From NCBI GenBank assembly GCA_019925095.2, contig CM034398.1, positions 9,625,001 through 9,689,000 of the forward strand: a stretch of DNA of 64,000 nt, written 5' to 3'. Made by a program: the position numbers and the translations under genes. The stretch is from Dendrolimus kikuchii. Lineage: Eukaryota; Arthropoda; Insecta; Lepidoptera; Lasiocampidae. The notes under the pieces are model-generated. The model was not told where the DNA came from. It saw only the letters and a list, made by a program, of their open reading frames with translations, and searched no databases. This document shows, one piece after another, positions 1-13,000 of this stretch (the stretch's first letter is position 1; every line of letters starts with the position of its first letter).

Positions 1-158
1 TCAACTTTCATATGGCGACGTACACTAGACAAGGGGCGGTGGCTATCCAGACGGGCAAATGCCCTATATCCTGTGGGTTGTTTTGCCACCTGTAACTATA
101 GGCCCATCGGCAGCAAGAATGACTATCCTTCCTCCGTTCCTGCACAGATTAACCATGT
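1..158 (-). mobile_element. retroposon family A, truncated by the window edge
   Basis: It matches the CCATCCAG...GGGCAAAT...CTCCGTTCCTGCAC portion of the family A copies at 44051 and 61737, with heavy divergence. The A-tail sense is minus. Confidence 0.7.
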
Positions 159-287
159 ATTTATTAAGGGATCCCATGCGGTTCCCATGCTCAAGTTTGT
201 CCAACTGATATTTTCAGGGACATACAATTGTATTACCGCTCTCTGTAGTCTAGAGATTTAAGTTTTAACCCATCTAGTTAAATATAA

Positions 288-447
288 CGCAGGGTTCTAT
301 TCCCGACAGGGTAATTTTGTAAACGGTATTACTTATTACCTCTGCTCTGGATGTCTGGTATCGAGTTCAGAGTTATCTTTTTATGTCAAGTGTAACAAAA
401 GTATAACTTGAAAGTACATAATGTGTGTATGTCTGCCGATGTTTTAT
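288..447 (+). mobile_element. S1 SINE, 5'-truncated
   Basis: Degenerate body of the S1 SINE, from the GGTTCTATTCCCGACAGGGT region to the GTGTGTATGTCTGCCGATG end shared with 12085-12327. Confidence 0.6.
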
Positions 448-519
448 GTACTTAACTATAGTTTCTGAAGTACGTAAATTATTAAGTTTCGTGAAAATCA
501 GTTTAATATTTGGATATTT

Positions 520-561
520 AATATTTAATTTCACAAACTTGAGTTTGTGAAATTAAATATT
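520..561. repeat. perfect 19-bp inverted repeat with 4-base loop
   Basis: Arms 520-538 and 543-561, loop TTGA. The arm includes the non-trivial core TTTCACAAAC, so this is not a simple AT run. Confidence 0.85.
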
Positions 562-834
562 CGTATTATATTAGTATGAATAGACTATTAATATTGATTG
601 CAGGTTTATAGCCTTGGGTACTCGGGGTCCACTAGTTTTTATCCTTTGTTTGACAAAATATTAGTACGACCTTTACACGGCTAACTAGATCTGGTTAAAC
701 TTCAATGACTAAGTGCTCTACCTGTATTACTCCTATTGCTTATTAACAGAAAATTAAAAAATCAAATGTCCTAATTAAAAAATCATAAAAAATGACAAGA
801 CAATATTTGTATTACTCAAGCTCATTCTCTTCAG

Positions 835-1034
835 TGTTCTTAATTCCTCAGCGATATGTCCTGGGTATCATGGGCCTGCTGGCTGTTTGCAACGCTTACA
901 CCATGCGTGTATGTCTCAACCTAGCTGTCACACAGATGGTCAACAACACCAAGCACGAGCAATCGCATTTTGACCCCGATGCCTGTCCTGATGAAAGCGA
1001 AATCATTGTTAATGGCACTGTCAGTCTAAGACCG
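835..1034 (+). CDS. transporter gene 1, coding exon 2
   Basis: Acceptor TTCTCTTCAG at 825-834, donor GTAAGT at 1035, start phase 1, end phase 0. It encodes helix 1 (IPQRYVLGIMGLLAVCNAY, then TMRVCLNLA) and the start of the first loop, which has NNT and NGT sequons. The acceptor at 834 was preferred over the in-frame ATG at 792 because gene 2 has an acceptor at exactly the same position relative to IPQRY. Confidence 0.88.
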
Positions 1035-4000
1035 GTAAGTAATGGTTCAATAACTCAGTAAAATCTAGTAACCATTAAATAAGTGAGATGAGTAAAGAGG
1101 AGAGAGAGAGATATTTTAAGGGAAGATATGTATTGTATTATGTAAAATAGAATAGGGAATATTATGCATGTATGATGTAGTTCGTCCTCTGTGGTTGAGT
1201 GGGCTATTGCCGACTTATCCCCCTAGATCGTAGAGGTTCTGAGTTCGAATCGAGGCACAAGGTAAAGTTCGTAAACGAAGTTTTCTTGATCCGTTTGCGT
1301 CGCCTCTTTACTAGAACCGTGTTGGCTGAGAGGAGATAGTTTAATAATGAAATGCTTATTATTTATTCAAAACACGTCTTTTCTTCCCATTTATCTTTAC
1401 TTCAAAATATACCGGGCCTCAGTCGACTCTATATCCCACGACTATAACACTGTAAATAAAACTTCATGCAGCGCTATGGAATAATGATTTAAAGCTATGA
1501 TGTTGTTTCAATCAAAAGTAATATTCGTTTGAGATTCTAGTAGGTGTTAAATATGTACCCTAAATCCAAGGTTGCATATATGCGTTAATTTTAGTTTGCC
1601 TATCACCAGTTCAATAGTTTTGTTTGCCTTTAAAACCTCATTATTTCATAGATGTATAAAATTAAATAATAACGTGAAATAATAATAATGGTAGACAATA
1701 CATAGATTTTATATTCCAAAATAAGTAAATTACGCTTGTGTTATGGAAAAAATACAACGGACCACTCTAGGGTCGATCCCAGACACCCAGACCATAGTAA
1801 ATAACGGAAAGTTCATTTCCGTATTTACTATGCCAGGAACGAACCCGGAGCCTCTGCGCTGCAGTGAGCTTCTCCGAAATTGAAACTTATTCAATGTTGT
1901 ATTAGCATATTTAATTATTCACGTTTTTATGTTATTTATACAATATTACAAGTCCTCTATCAATGTAGAATCGATTATAATGCCGTATCGAAATGTAATT
2001 ATAGCAATACTATAATAACATGACGAATTGAATATAACTTCAACTTTGATTGTGTGTTTTAGTACAGTCCAAACCCGTTTGAACATGTACATATGTATGT
2101 GATAGCATGTACCTACTTTTTGTTATTGTATTACTATTTTTTCTCTATTTATTATTAAATATCATGCTTTAAATATAACACATTCTAAAACACTACTACA
2201 TTACCCACGCACACAACAATGATTTGATTTACACAAGGAGATAGGTACAACTAATTCGATGGTTCACAGTTTCTTGCTATGTCAGTGAACTAAGGCATTA
2301 AGAACGTTTTAATGTCAAATGGATGCACAAACAAATCCCACTGTTTACTACTTTTACTCAAATTGCAAACAAAGCTTCTAAATCCATTTACAGCACAAAT
2401 AAACCCCTACTAACCGGAGTAAATAAAGCATAAAAATCGCATTTTATTTCAGTACGCGATATTTGACTGGTCGGAATCGACTCAAGGGCTAATACTGAGC
2501 GGGTTTTACTACGGATATGCCATTACACACGTCCCAGGAGGGTACTTAGCGGAGAGATATGGAGGCAAATGGACTCTCGGCATAGGACTGCTGAGTACAG
2601 CGATATTTACACTCATGACACCTATAGTTGTTAACGCAGGTGGGGCTACATGGCTGTTCATTTTGCGAGTACTGCAAGGGATGGGAGAGGTAGGTATCTC
2701 TTTGTTAATATTGTTGACCTGAAATTTTAGTGGTACAATCTTAGAGATGTCGTAGAATGTGTAATCTGCAAATTTCACGTTCATTAAATTTACAAGTAAT
2801 ATTAGATATCCACATTTGTAGGTCATTCTAATTCCAAGTTCATGGCTCCGGTATGTTACATATATCAATGACGTGGGTCCAAATTTTGGTGAGAAAACAT
2901 GCACTACTTAGACAGTTTTCTGGGATTACTGCGAGCTGACGGTAAAGGAGTGTAATATTGTGAGGAAACCTGCATGACGAGATTATCGATGTGTAGAACC
3001 AATCCTATATGTCTTGAAAAAGCGTTGCGGGTATATTGTATATTATTTTAAGATGAAGAGGGTTCGAACCTAGTTTTGGAACATTTAAGGCCTGATGCTC
3101 TATATTTCTAAAATGATAAAAAAATTTGCTTGATTTTATTATTCTGAATTCACGTCTCATTCTTAGCAGACAATCGATTTATATACGAGACTGGTTGTTG
3201 ATTGTTATTATTGTTTAAATAGGTAAGTTATTATAATATAAGTATAGTAACGCTATATTACACGGTACGTATAACTTTATTCTCATTCACGTGGCCAAAG
3301 TTGTAGGGATACGAAGAGGTTAGGCTTTACTTCTCTTTACCTTTGTCTACATTGGTATTTACCTTCATAAAGATGCTCATAACACGTTTGGATGATGACA
3401 TAGATTAGGCTGAGAGCAGACCTCTTTTTGACCAGGGAAAATCCGTTTGTGGATTACCCACCGCGAAGGAGATAAGTTGAGAGAGTATGGTATTCGCCGC
3501 TTATGGATGGTAATAGCATTGTAACTTTGCTCACCCGAAAATGCTTCACCAAATTCGAGAGCCCTGACAGGCAGGCAGGCAAATTCCTCGGCATTTTCCC
3601 GCTCCAGTCTTACGTAGGGCTTGTAATTTTGCCTCGCGGGAGGAGAGATACCTCATCTCGAAGGCAATACTGGCGGGTGGGAATCCTTCTCCAAGCATTA
3701 GCGTAGACTTGACATAACATTCGAGTATAGCGGGGGGTATATTGCATTTGAAATGATGACCCGAGCTCAAAGTATTCCATACTTTTAACAGAAATTTTAT
3801 ATGTATCATAATATTCTGAGTACTGTTTAATAAACATGCTATGCATAATCAAAGGCTGATTGAAAAATACTCCTGTTGCCTCTTTCAGAAAATTCATCCT
3901 TCGACAGAGACAAAATAGGGTCAAATTCCAGAATATTCCAATTCTGTCTCGGTTTCTGGTTACTTTTAAAAGTTTTATCTTGATTGAACTCAATTTAAAA

Positions 4001-7000
4001 ATTTGACTGATTATTGTTTGATGTATATTAAATATTATAGAATCAATAGAAACAAGTTAAGGATTTGTAAATAATGTGATTATATTTAAACATTTATTTA
4101 ACAAGATATAATTTAATATTATATTATCTTGCACAAACAATTTTATACATTTCGCAATGTGAACAATCTACGTATCCTCGCGTGTGCATGTACAATTTTG
4201 TACCACGCTCGACCGTCAAATGAAAGAATGCAGATAAACTTACCATGTGCCAAATTAAGTTTCACCTCTCACAAAATTTCAAGGTTCTACCTGTTGTATT
4301 TTATGACAATTATTTTATGCAAGTATTATTTAAGTATATCAGATAATATGATCGTATTCAAAGAAAATAGGGCTGCCTCTTTAGCGGTATAGTCTTCTTT
4401 CTCTTAACTATCAAAGATTTATATTTCACCCCAAATACTCAAAAATATTATTATATCTGTACAAGTATCTACGCATTTGAGATTGTCAATTTCTAAAAGT
4501 TTTCTTTTTAAAAAGCCGTTTCGTGTGCATCGATGATTACTGTTCTACTTTAATGTAAATGACAAAAGAATATGTAATTATTTTATTATATTTTCTCTAA
4601 GTTTTTGACCGTCAATTACGCTATCACATATTAAGTTATAAAAAAAAAACTTTGAATCAATTTGATATGAAAGTAAATTATTATTATTAGTAGGTTAGTT
4701 TCGGTCCCATTTTTAATATATTATTAAATCCTAGATAAATTCTAAAATAAATGAAAATGTAAAAGTTACACATTATTATTATTAAATTACTTTGCCGAAA
4801 AATAACAATAACACAATTGCTGTCTGATGACGTCATCGGTCAAAAACATTTAAAATTCCTATAAAAATGACGCAATACGAAAACACTAAGACTAAAATAA
4901 AAATCAAGTGTCTTTATTGCTACAATGCCAGTGGTACCTAAAACAGTTTTCATGATGACTCAATAAAACGGAATAGGTAACCCAGAACCAGTAACCATGA
5001 AATTCTTTCATAGAATTATTGTTTATTTTGATAATAACGAATTTAATTAAATTATACTAGCGCAGTTTTAAGTCTCACCTAAGTGTAATATTCAATTCAA
5101 ATTACTACCTCTTACTTGTAAAAATATAATATGGATATATAAATATTGAAATAAATTTTCTATTAACACCTCTTCAATATCGACAGAGTGTTTCGTTGTA
5201 AGGGCTCCAAAATCATCATCATCATGCTCATCCGTGCAGGAACGGAGAAAGAATTCAATTTCCTGCGGCCGGGCGGCCTGTCTTAAGAGATGACGAAATA
5301 ACCCACAGGCAGGTGGTAGGGCATTTGCCGACTAGATGGCTACCACCCCTGGCCTAAAGTATGCTGTCATAACAACCTTGAATTATGTTCTGGTATTACC
5401 GGCCAGGTTCCAATCTCCCCTAAGAGAGCAGCAGCGCATTGAAGCACCTTACGTGTTGCAAATGTCCATAGGCTATGGTAACCGCTTTCCATCAGGTGGG
5501 CCCTCTGCCTGTCTGCTGAAGTCAGGCAATAAAAAAACACCATTAAATAAATATGTTAAAAAACATACAAACAGCCGGTACAATTTTAGATAGAAAAAGT
5601 CTGTTAATTGATGATTGTCATTCCTAGTAATATTCATCGAAGGTCTATTTTGAAAATCCAATAACAGTTCCTTCATCTATTTTAATATTTTAATTCTATA
5701 TAATAAGAATGCTATATCTGCTCTGAAGATAGCAGTCAGAAACTTCTTTCTTCAATATAGATCTCCTTTCTTTTTAATTCGTCCACCCATCTTTTAGTTA
5801 TAGTAAAGGTTTATTTTTTTTTATTCTCTACTTCAGCAACAGTTTGTCTAAAAATTAAAATGAAATATAAATTGAAATACAGGCAAAAAGTTAGCCTGAC
5901 ATCTTCGGGAGAATGGAATTTTCCAAAAGACTAACACAACTACTGCTACCACTTTAAATGTTAAAGCAAATTTATTAATCAAGGTTAAGTGGTATTTTTT
6001 TTCTGCTGATCACTATGTCCTATTTATTTTTCAGGGACCAACAATGCCAGCTCTAATGATAGTCCTTGCCAGATGGGTACCGCCTCATGAACGATCGAGG
6101 CAAGGCGCACTAGTCTTTGGCGGTGCGCAAATTGGTAACATATTTGGCTCCTTCATGTCTGGTTTCCTTATGGCTGGTGATGGCGACTGGACGAATGTCT
6201 TCTACTTTTTCGGCTGCTTTGGGATTCTTTGGTTCTTGGCTTGGGTGAGGACTGTTAATCTTTGTTTATAATAAATAAATAAAAATAAAATAAATAATAT
6301 ACGCACACTATACATACACCATCCTCATAACACACATGTACACTTCACAATATAGATAGAATAAGTATTTATAAATATGTTATAACATAATAAGGTAATA
6401 CTAACATAACTTTAGTCTTATGTATACCTCAACATATTTAAAAATATAACAAATGTCATACAAAAACAAAACAAAAAAATAACAAAGCGTGTATAATCAA
6501 AACTTTATAAAATTAAACGGGAATTAAAAAAAGGCACGGAAAAAGAATCCGTAGTTGCATTTAAAAACATATTTCTTTCTTTCCTCATTCTTATTCCACC
6601 ACGAGAATATTGTTTACAGTTATTCTCGCACCCAGAAAAAATAAACGGTTATTAACCTTAAATAGTGAGGATCAAGAATTTATGTCTATGATAAAGTGAA
6701 GGTAAGATTGTGAAAATTTATTGCAATAAAATTAAAATATTCGATTTTAAATTTTCATTGCCGATTTTGATGATTCTTGTTACCCAAAAAAAAACTTTAG
6801 TTTTAATTACAGCAGGCGAAAGTAAAATATAGTGTAAATAAAAAAATATATACGAGTGCTAATTAAAAAGATAATGTAAGATGGTTCACTGCATAATAAG
6901 ACTATATAGGCCCCGAAGAAAATCAGAGAGGAAAAGCATTTTATAATTTTAAAGAGGACATTTTATTTTAAAAATACAAGAAATGGTAACATGAGAACCG

Positions 7001-10000
7001 TACATTAGCGTGGCGTGGCGTGGCGGCATACGTTTTGGCTAAAACTAGCAATACTTTGTTTACAAGAACAACAGAAAAACTAGATAGAGTAGATAAATAA
7101 ACAAGAGCTAGATATTCTGGAATATTTTTTAATAATTAATCTTGTATACTCGTTCGGCTCGTTTCATAGTCCGATGATATTTTTTATAAATCACTTATCT
7201 ATAATTCGATCGTAATTTATGCAAATAATATGTGATAATATTATATGAGATATTTATTTTGATATTTGTATATTACAATCAGTTGACTTTTATTATCTCT
7301 TAAGAATAATATATTTAATAAAGGTTGCGTTAATAAATAAAAAATGGTACTTATTGACTACCAGGAAAGAAAACTGCCTAATGACACCAGAGACCACCAG
7401 ATGACTAGTGATGTTTTGGTTCGAATATCAGTAAAGAGCGTGCACTATTTCAGCAGTTATCGATACCCTAGAGTCTAAACCATATGTTTTAGTACTGTGA
7501 CCACAAATTTTCAAATCTAGTAGTGTTTTCTTTTGTAACGTAATCTTGTTTACCCACCAGTAATCAAGATGATAAATTATACTAAAATCATTTTTAAATT
7601 GATGTCCATTATCACTTAACTAAGTGACATGGATTTTTACTAGAGAGACTGGTATAATGTTTTAAGCGTTGAGTTTCGACATACCCGATAAATATACTTG
7701 TTAGATAAAAATATGTGTATATTATCTATAGTGTTGAAAAGAAGTTCCAAGCAATTTCTCTGAATTACCCATTCAATTTTCAGAGCATCCTCTGCTACAG
7801 TACACCGAACACCCATCCGTACATATCAGACGAGGAGTTGAAATATTTAAATGAAACTGTCACCAGTGCAGACACGAAGAGCGTTCGGGATCCCGTGCCT
7901 TGGAAGGCTATTGTGAGATCAGTGCCTGTCTGGGCACTGCTATTTGCAGCTGTAAGTTTAACTTCATAACTATTTTACTTATTTTATTTCACTCGTAATA
8001 ACGAGTGAATGAATTAAGGTGCTCTCTGTTTCTATAGATATATTCTATTCTGTTCTTAGTCTATATGACACCAAAGCTTAGGTATATAAGTAATTATGGC
8101 AATAGTACTGTGAGGAATGAAATGACACGTGTTGGAATATTAGTAGTGAAAAACTAATTTTTAAGCGGTAGACAGTTGGAATAGCTTTCTGTACCTAGTG
8201 GACAATACAAACATTAATTTAGAAATCCTATACTATATATATAAGTATATGTTAAGTTTTGAATTTTATTTTAAGCCTACACACGCCGGCAAATTAGCGA
8301 ATCGCTAGTATTTACTCTTATTCAAAATGATCCGTATCCCAGATAGAAGGAAGCTATAGTCAGAGCACAGGGAGGAAACAAGCGATATTAAACTTTCAAC
8401 GTTTTTAAGTTAATATGAAATCTGAAAAAGTGCTATTTGACATATTTCGTTGCCTTTTCATTCAAAGTAATTTCAGACACCACAAATACCACATTAATAG
8501 ATGTTAATTTAGTGGTAACTTAGTTCCTAATGATTATTATTGTAATACAACCCATATTTTTTAATATTATAAGTCCCGTTTACTCATTTTATTTTTCTGT
8601 TTAGCTAATTGTGAATTTGTGTGTATATTCTGTATATATATTATATAGACATTAAAGTGTGTGAAAAATTGAATGCAAAATAAGTGATCAGGAACAAAGA
8701 TTGCACCAAAAGCCGATATTAATAAATTGCGAGTAGAGTAACAACAATTTAATGACTAATAGTAAATTATTAAAATATTAAATTATTTCCCCATCTTACT
8801 ATCAATTTCGGGTATAAAGAGCTACCTAAACTTCGCTTCGAGAAAAAAACTGTCAAAACGCCAAGTTTAATATGACACCGAATATTACTTTTCATATGAC
8901 ACATCTAAAACGAAAAAACGGTTCTATTGTTTGTGGATATGGGTTCTAAATAGATTGAACGAGTAATTTGTGAAATATAAATAGCATTTACAAGAGACAC
9001 AGGGAAAGAATCTTACATTATTTGATAGAAATTAAAAGCATATGTTCTGCTTATGTTCTTGAAACTATTAGTTTTACAAATAAAATAATTTCTTATCCAT
9101 GATGCTGATAAAAATTATGGTCTAGGTCTAGCTGTGGACATCGATAGCCTGAAGAAGAAGAAGTTATAATACCTAATTAAATTAGCTGAACAATTATCCT
9201 TATACTTCGTTATGTAGATTAGCAATTACCTTACTTACTTTTTTATAATTATACAATTACAGAATCAATGACATAACATAGCTTTTCAATTGCTATTGTT
9301 CAGTAGAGTATTGTTATCACAATAACCTGGCCTCGGTTCACGAGGTAACTTGTCCAAAGGACTTCTCTGACATTAATTGGACGTAATAATTGGTTATGTA
9401 ACCTTGTAACGTTATAAGAGAGAGTACCCTTATTTTTGTATTGGTGTACAATAAATAATCTATCTGTCTTATTTTAATTGAGTGTGAATTTCTATAAGTA
9501 AATAATATTTATTTTCTTAGATTTAGAGCCATGCTAACATCTCGATTACAGCGCGTTGGGCCGGCTCAATCGGTGTGATACCACGTTCTTACAGAATATT
9601 GGCGTGAATCGTAGTAAGCGTTTACTTACGCTGATCGCTTTTCGTCCGACGAATGAGAGTTCCGATAGCCTACTTTTCTACTCCACTATCCCCTCCCCTT
9701 TTTCATACTCTCTACGCCACCCTAAAGGCTGGCATCACGTTGGCTTCACCACTGTTGTTGCAAACGTCTCTAGGTAATGGTGGCCACTTTCCATTACGTG
9801 GGCCGGTTGACTGACTGCTAGCTTCGTGATAAAAAAAATTGTATGTGTGCAATTCACACACGGCAAAAGTGATACTTCAGAAAAGTAGCCTACGAGTGAG
9901 TAAAATAGCAAGTACATTTAAATTTTGACTTACATGTATATGACCTTCAAAAAGTGTTCTCAAGTGGAACTTATTTTGAATAAAAAAAATTGAATTTGAA

Positions 10001-13000
10001 TTTGAATGAGATAAATATCGTATAAGGAATATTAGGATAATTAGAAGGTTTATTATTTTTATAATATTTTACTAAGCTAAAAAAATATTTTATATATTAC
10101 GTATTTAAGATATATTATAACACATATTATTCAGATTCCATGTTCACTTTGAACAAATGGCACGAGAGGCTTATGATAAATAAAATAGGAAACAAATGCT
10201 CTAGTTTCAATTTGATTTATGAACTTCAAAACTTTAAAATATTGAACTCTATCTTTATGAACATAGAGACGCTTTTTCGTTCCCATCGAAAGAATTCATT
10301 ATTACCGTGGCTAAAAAAGTTTCACTTCAAAAATATTTATAAAATATATTTTCTCGATTGTTACTCGTTAGACCCATTTGTTAGTTATTATTAGTTTATG
10401 TGCAATTGTAACATGATTCTGTAATCACAGCTACTAAAAAGCAGATTAAATGTTAGGCTAAATAAAGTCAAATTGGAGTCGTTATTAGAACCATTATAAA
10501 GTATTTTTTATTTATTTAATCCCTTTAAAGTAAACAAGTTACAATTTTATTCGGCTCATAACAAAGTTAGAAGAAATACATTTATAATCATCATTTTTTT
10601 TTGTTTTCAGGTAGGCCATGACTGGGGCTATTACACAATGGTTACAGATCTACCAAAATATATGACAGATGTTCTTAAATTCAATATAGCTACTACAGGA
10701 ACATTGACAGCTATCCCATATTTAGCTATGTGGATAAGTTCCTTTATCTTTGGTTGGGTGTGTGATGTTTGCGTGAAGAAGAATTGGCATACAATCAAAA
10801 CTGGAAGGATTATTCATACAACTATCGGTGAGTAATTATATAATAAAGTTTCCATCATACGTTTTACAAATCGCACAAAATTTAAAGTATAGAAAATATC
10901 AAAATTTAAAGTATAGAAAATATCAAAATTTAAAGTATAGAAAATATCAAAATTCAAATATATGATACAAATATCTTTATTTGTATAAAACATGGTGGCA
11001 GTATAGATAACATTGGCTTTAATAAAGAACAGAATGTTTTACCCCATCGGTGTGCACAAACGTTTAAGTGGAGCCAAAGGTTGTACTGTATTGTATTGAT
11101 TGTACATAATTTTAATGATTCATGTATAAGTCGTGGTAGCGTAATTGTAGCGTAGCCTAGCGTAAACGTCAAACCTGCCAATCCTTTTTAAATAAGCGTG
11201 GCTGGTATATTGTCCGTTCCCTTCTATACTGGGAGGTCCGAGCCTAGTAGTGGAACGTTTATAGGCTGTTATTATTATTATTAACATTATATGTACAATT
11301 CAAATTAAGCGGATTCGAATCACTTAGGCAGTATACTAACCCATATTGTTACAATTACTACGTGCTAACGGTGAAGGAAAATATCGTAATAAATCCTATA
11401 CGTGGAGATAATCGATCTATTAAACCTGCTAAGCTGCCTTGTACAAGTGTAGTGGAAAATCTCTCTGTTCCTTTAAAAGATAATAAGGAGGCCCGTGCTC
11501 AGCAGTGGGACGTTTATTAATATCAAAAACATGATCTCTCAATATTAAGTACATGTTTACCCTTATGTAATATATCAGAGCCTCAATAATCCACATCCCC
11601 GTTACACTACGTGAATTGCAAAAGAAAGCGTTTACATGTCACTGAACACCTCCCGACAAAAAGTTGTAGAATTCATTTAAAATTGTAAGCAAGTCTAATA
11701 AGTTACGTCATAGATTAAACATACATTCTAAATATTGCAAAAGCTTAGTTGTATTAAAAAAAGGCTGTACATTTTGGTTATCTGATTATCGACGCTCGCT
11801 GTAGGTGTTTGATTTTGCTAACTAAAAGCCTTAAAAAAGATTTGGCGAGGATACAAAATGCTAATAAAGTAATGTTTTATAAGTCATTTTCAAATCAATT
11901 CTAAAAGTGTCAAGTTTACTTCAAGAGATTATATGATATTAAAAAGTCTGGCGAGGATATCGTTTATAAAAGAAAATGTAGGAAAATGGACTTTGTATTC
12001 CAAAGTGAAACATACCTATTAATATAAATACGAAAGTAACTCTATGTCTTTGTTACGCTTTCAAAAAAAAAATGGGATAGTTTGACGGCCTCTGTGGTAG
12101 AGCGGGCTAGACCTTTGCCGGCGTACCTCACTGCAACGCAGAGGTTCCGGGTTCGATTCCTGGTATAGTAAATTTCGGAAACGTATTTTCTCCGTTATTT
12201 ACTATCGTCTGGGTGTCTAGGATCGGCCCCAGAGTAGTCCGTTGTATATTACTCATAACACAAGCGTAACTTGCTTAATTTGGGGATATACATTGTGTGT
12301 GTTTGTCTGCCGATTATTATTATTAGTTTCCGGGAGAAAAGTATATTTTTCTGTTTTCTGAAAAACTATCGGACCGATTTGGCTGAAACTCTCTATATAA
12401 TTAGTTCAAAAATCCAATATCTAGGATAATTTTTATCCCGGTAAACAAATCGGGGTAGATTTATGTAAAGGTTATCCCAGAAAGTAGGATAGGTTTTGTT
12501 TTTTGTGATGTCATTTGGGCCATTTCGGACATCTCGGTCATTTCGTCCACTCGGCCTGTCTACCTGTCAAGCTTTCACAGAAAAACTACAGGAGTGCTGG
12601 AATGGTTTTGCTGTAATTTTGTACATATGTAGTTTTAATACAGAAAATGGACATAAATTATTTTGCATCCCGGGAGATGGGATTGTTTGCGATATAAAAT
12701 GAAGTAAATCTTCCCAGGGATAAATAGCACTAACATAAGAATTTTATACAATATAAAATAACCTGTATTAATGCTTGCTCTTCAAACAAGAGTCATGTAA
12801 CAGGGTTTGACCCGCAGTGCAGCTACGGGGAAACTGTAGTAATAACATAAACAAGTAAATGCTGATCTTTAATATCATATGATGGTCGTAAAATCGAATG
12901 ACGTCCTAATGTAGATCCGTAATTATATACTACTAATTGCAGACGGCTCTTAGTACATGTTACGAAATATAATAACTTGAAGTTGATATTTTTTATGAAA

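Larger units (their letters stand above)
1..834 (+). other. intron 1 of gene 1 (partial)
   Basis: It holds a truncated family A retroposon (1-158), a 5'-truncated S1 SINE (288-447), and a 19-bp perfect hairpin (520-561). The first coding exon of gene 1 is not present. The rest is AT-rich with no recognisable feature. Confidence 0.6.
1035..2452 (+). other. intron 2 of gene 1
   Basis: It contains two S1-related SINE copies (1180-1290 on +, 1718-1882 on -). I see nothing coding in the remaining AT-rich sequence. Confidence 0.7.
2690..6034 (+). other. intron 3 of gene 1
   Basis: It contains an S2 SINE remnant (2895-3100), a GC-raised stretch at 3420-3740 that is probably an old transposon fragment, and a full family A retroposon (5231-5537). 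The open frames here are short and show no family similarity. Confidence 0.65.

Noticed and set aside
792..834. In-frame ATG at 792 as the start of transporter gene 1
   Set aside because: A pyrimidine-rich acceptor at 834 matches the acceptor position of gene 2 exactly, and gene 2 has a separate first coding exon. The codons 792-834 are intron read-through.
1180..1262. Possible tRNA gene (box A and box B present)
   Set aside because: No complete cloverleaf, and the same head occurs with a common SINE body at 12085 and 50733.
3546..3993. Minus-strand frames of 87 and 127 codons in intron 3
   Set aside because: No domain, no start context and overlapping each other in different frames in a probable repeat fragment.
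7011..7026. GGCGTGGCGT tandem as a regulatory array
   Set aside because: Only about three 5-base units; too short to support a function.
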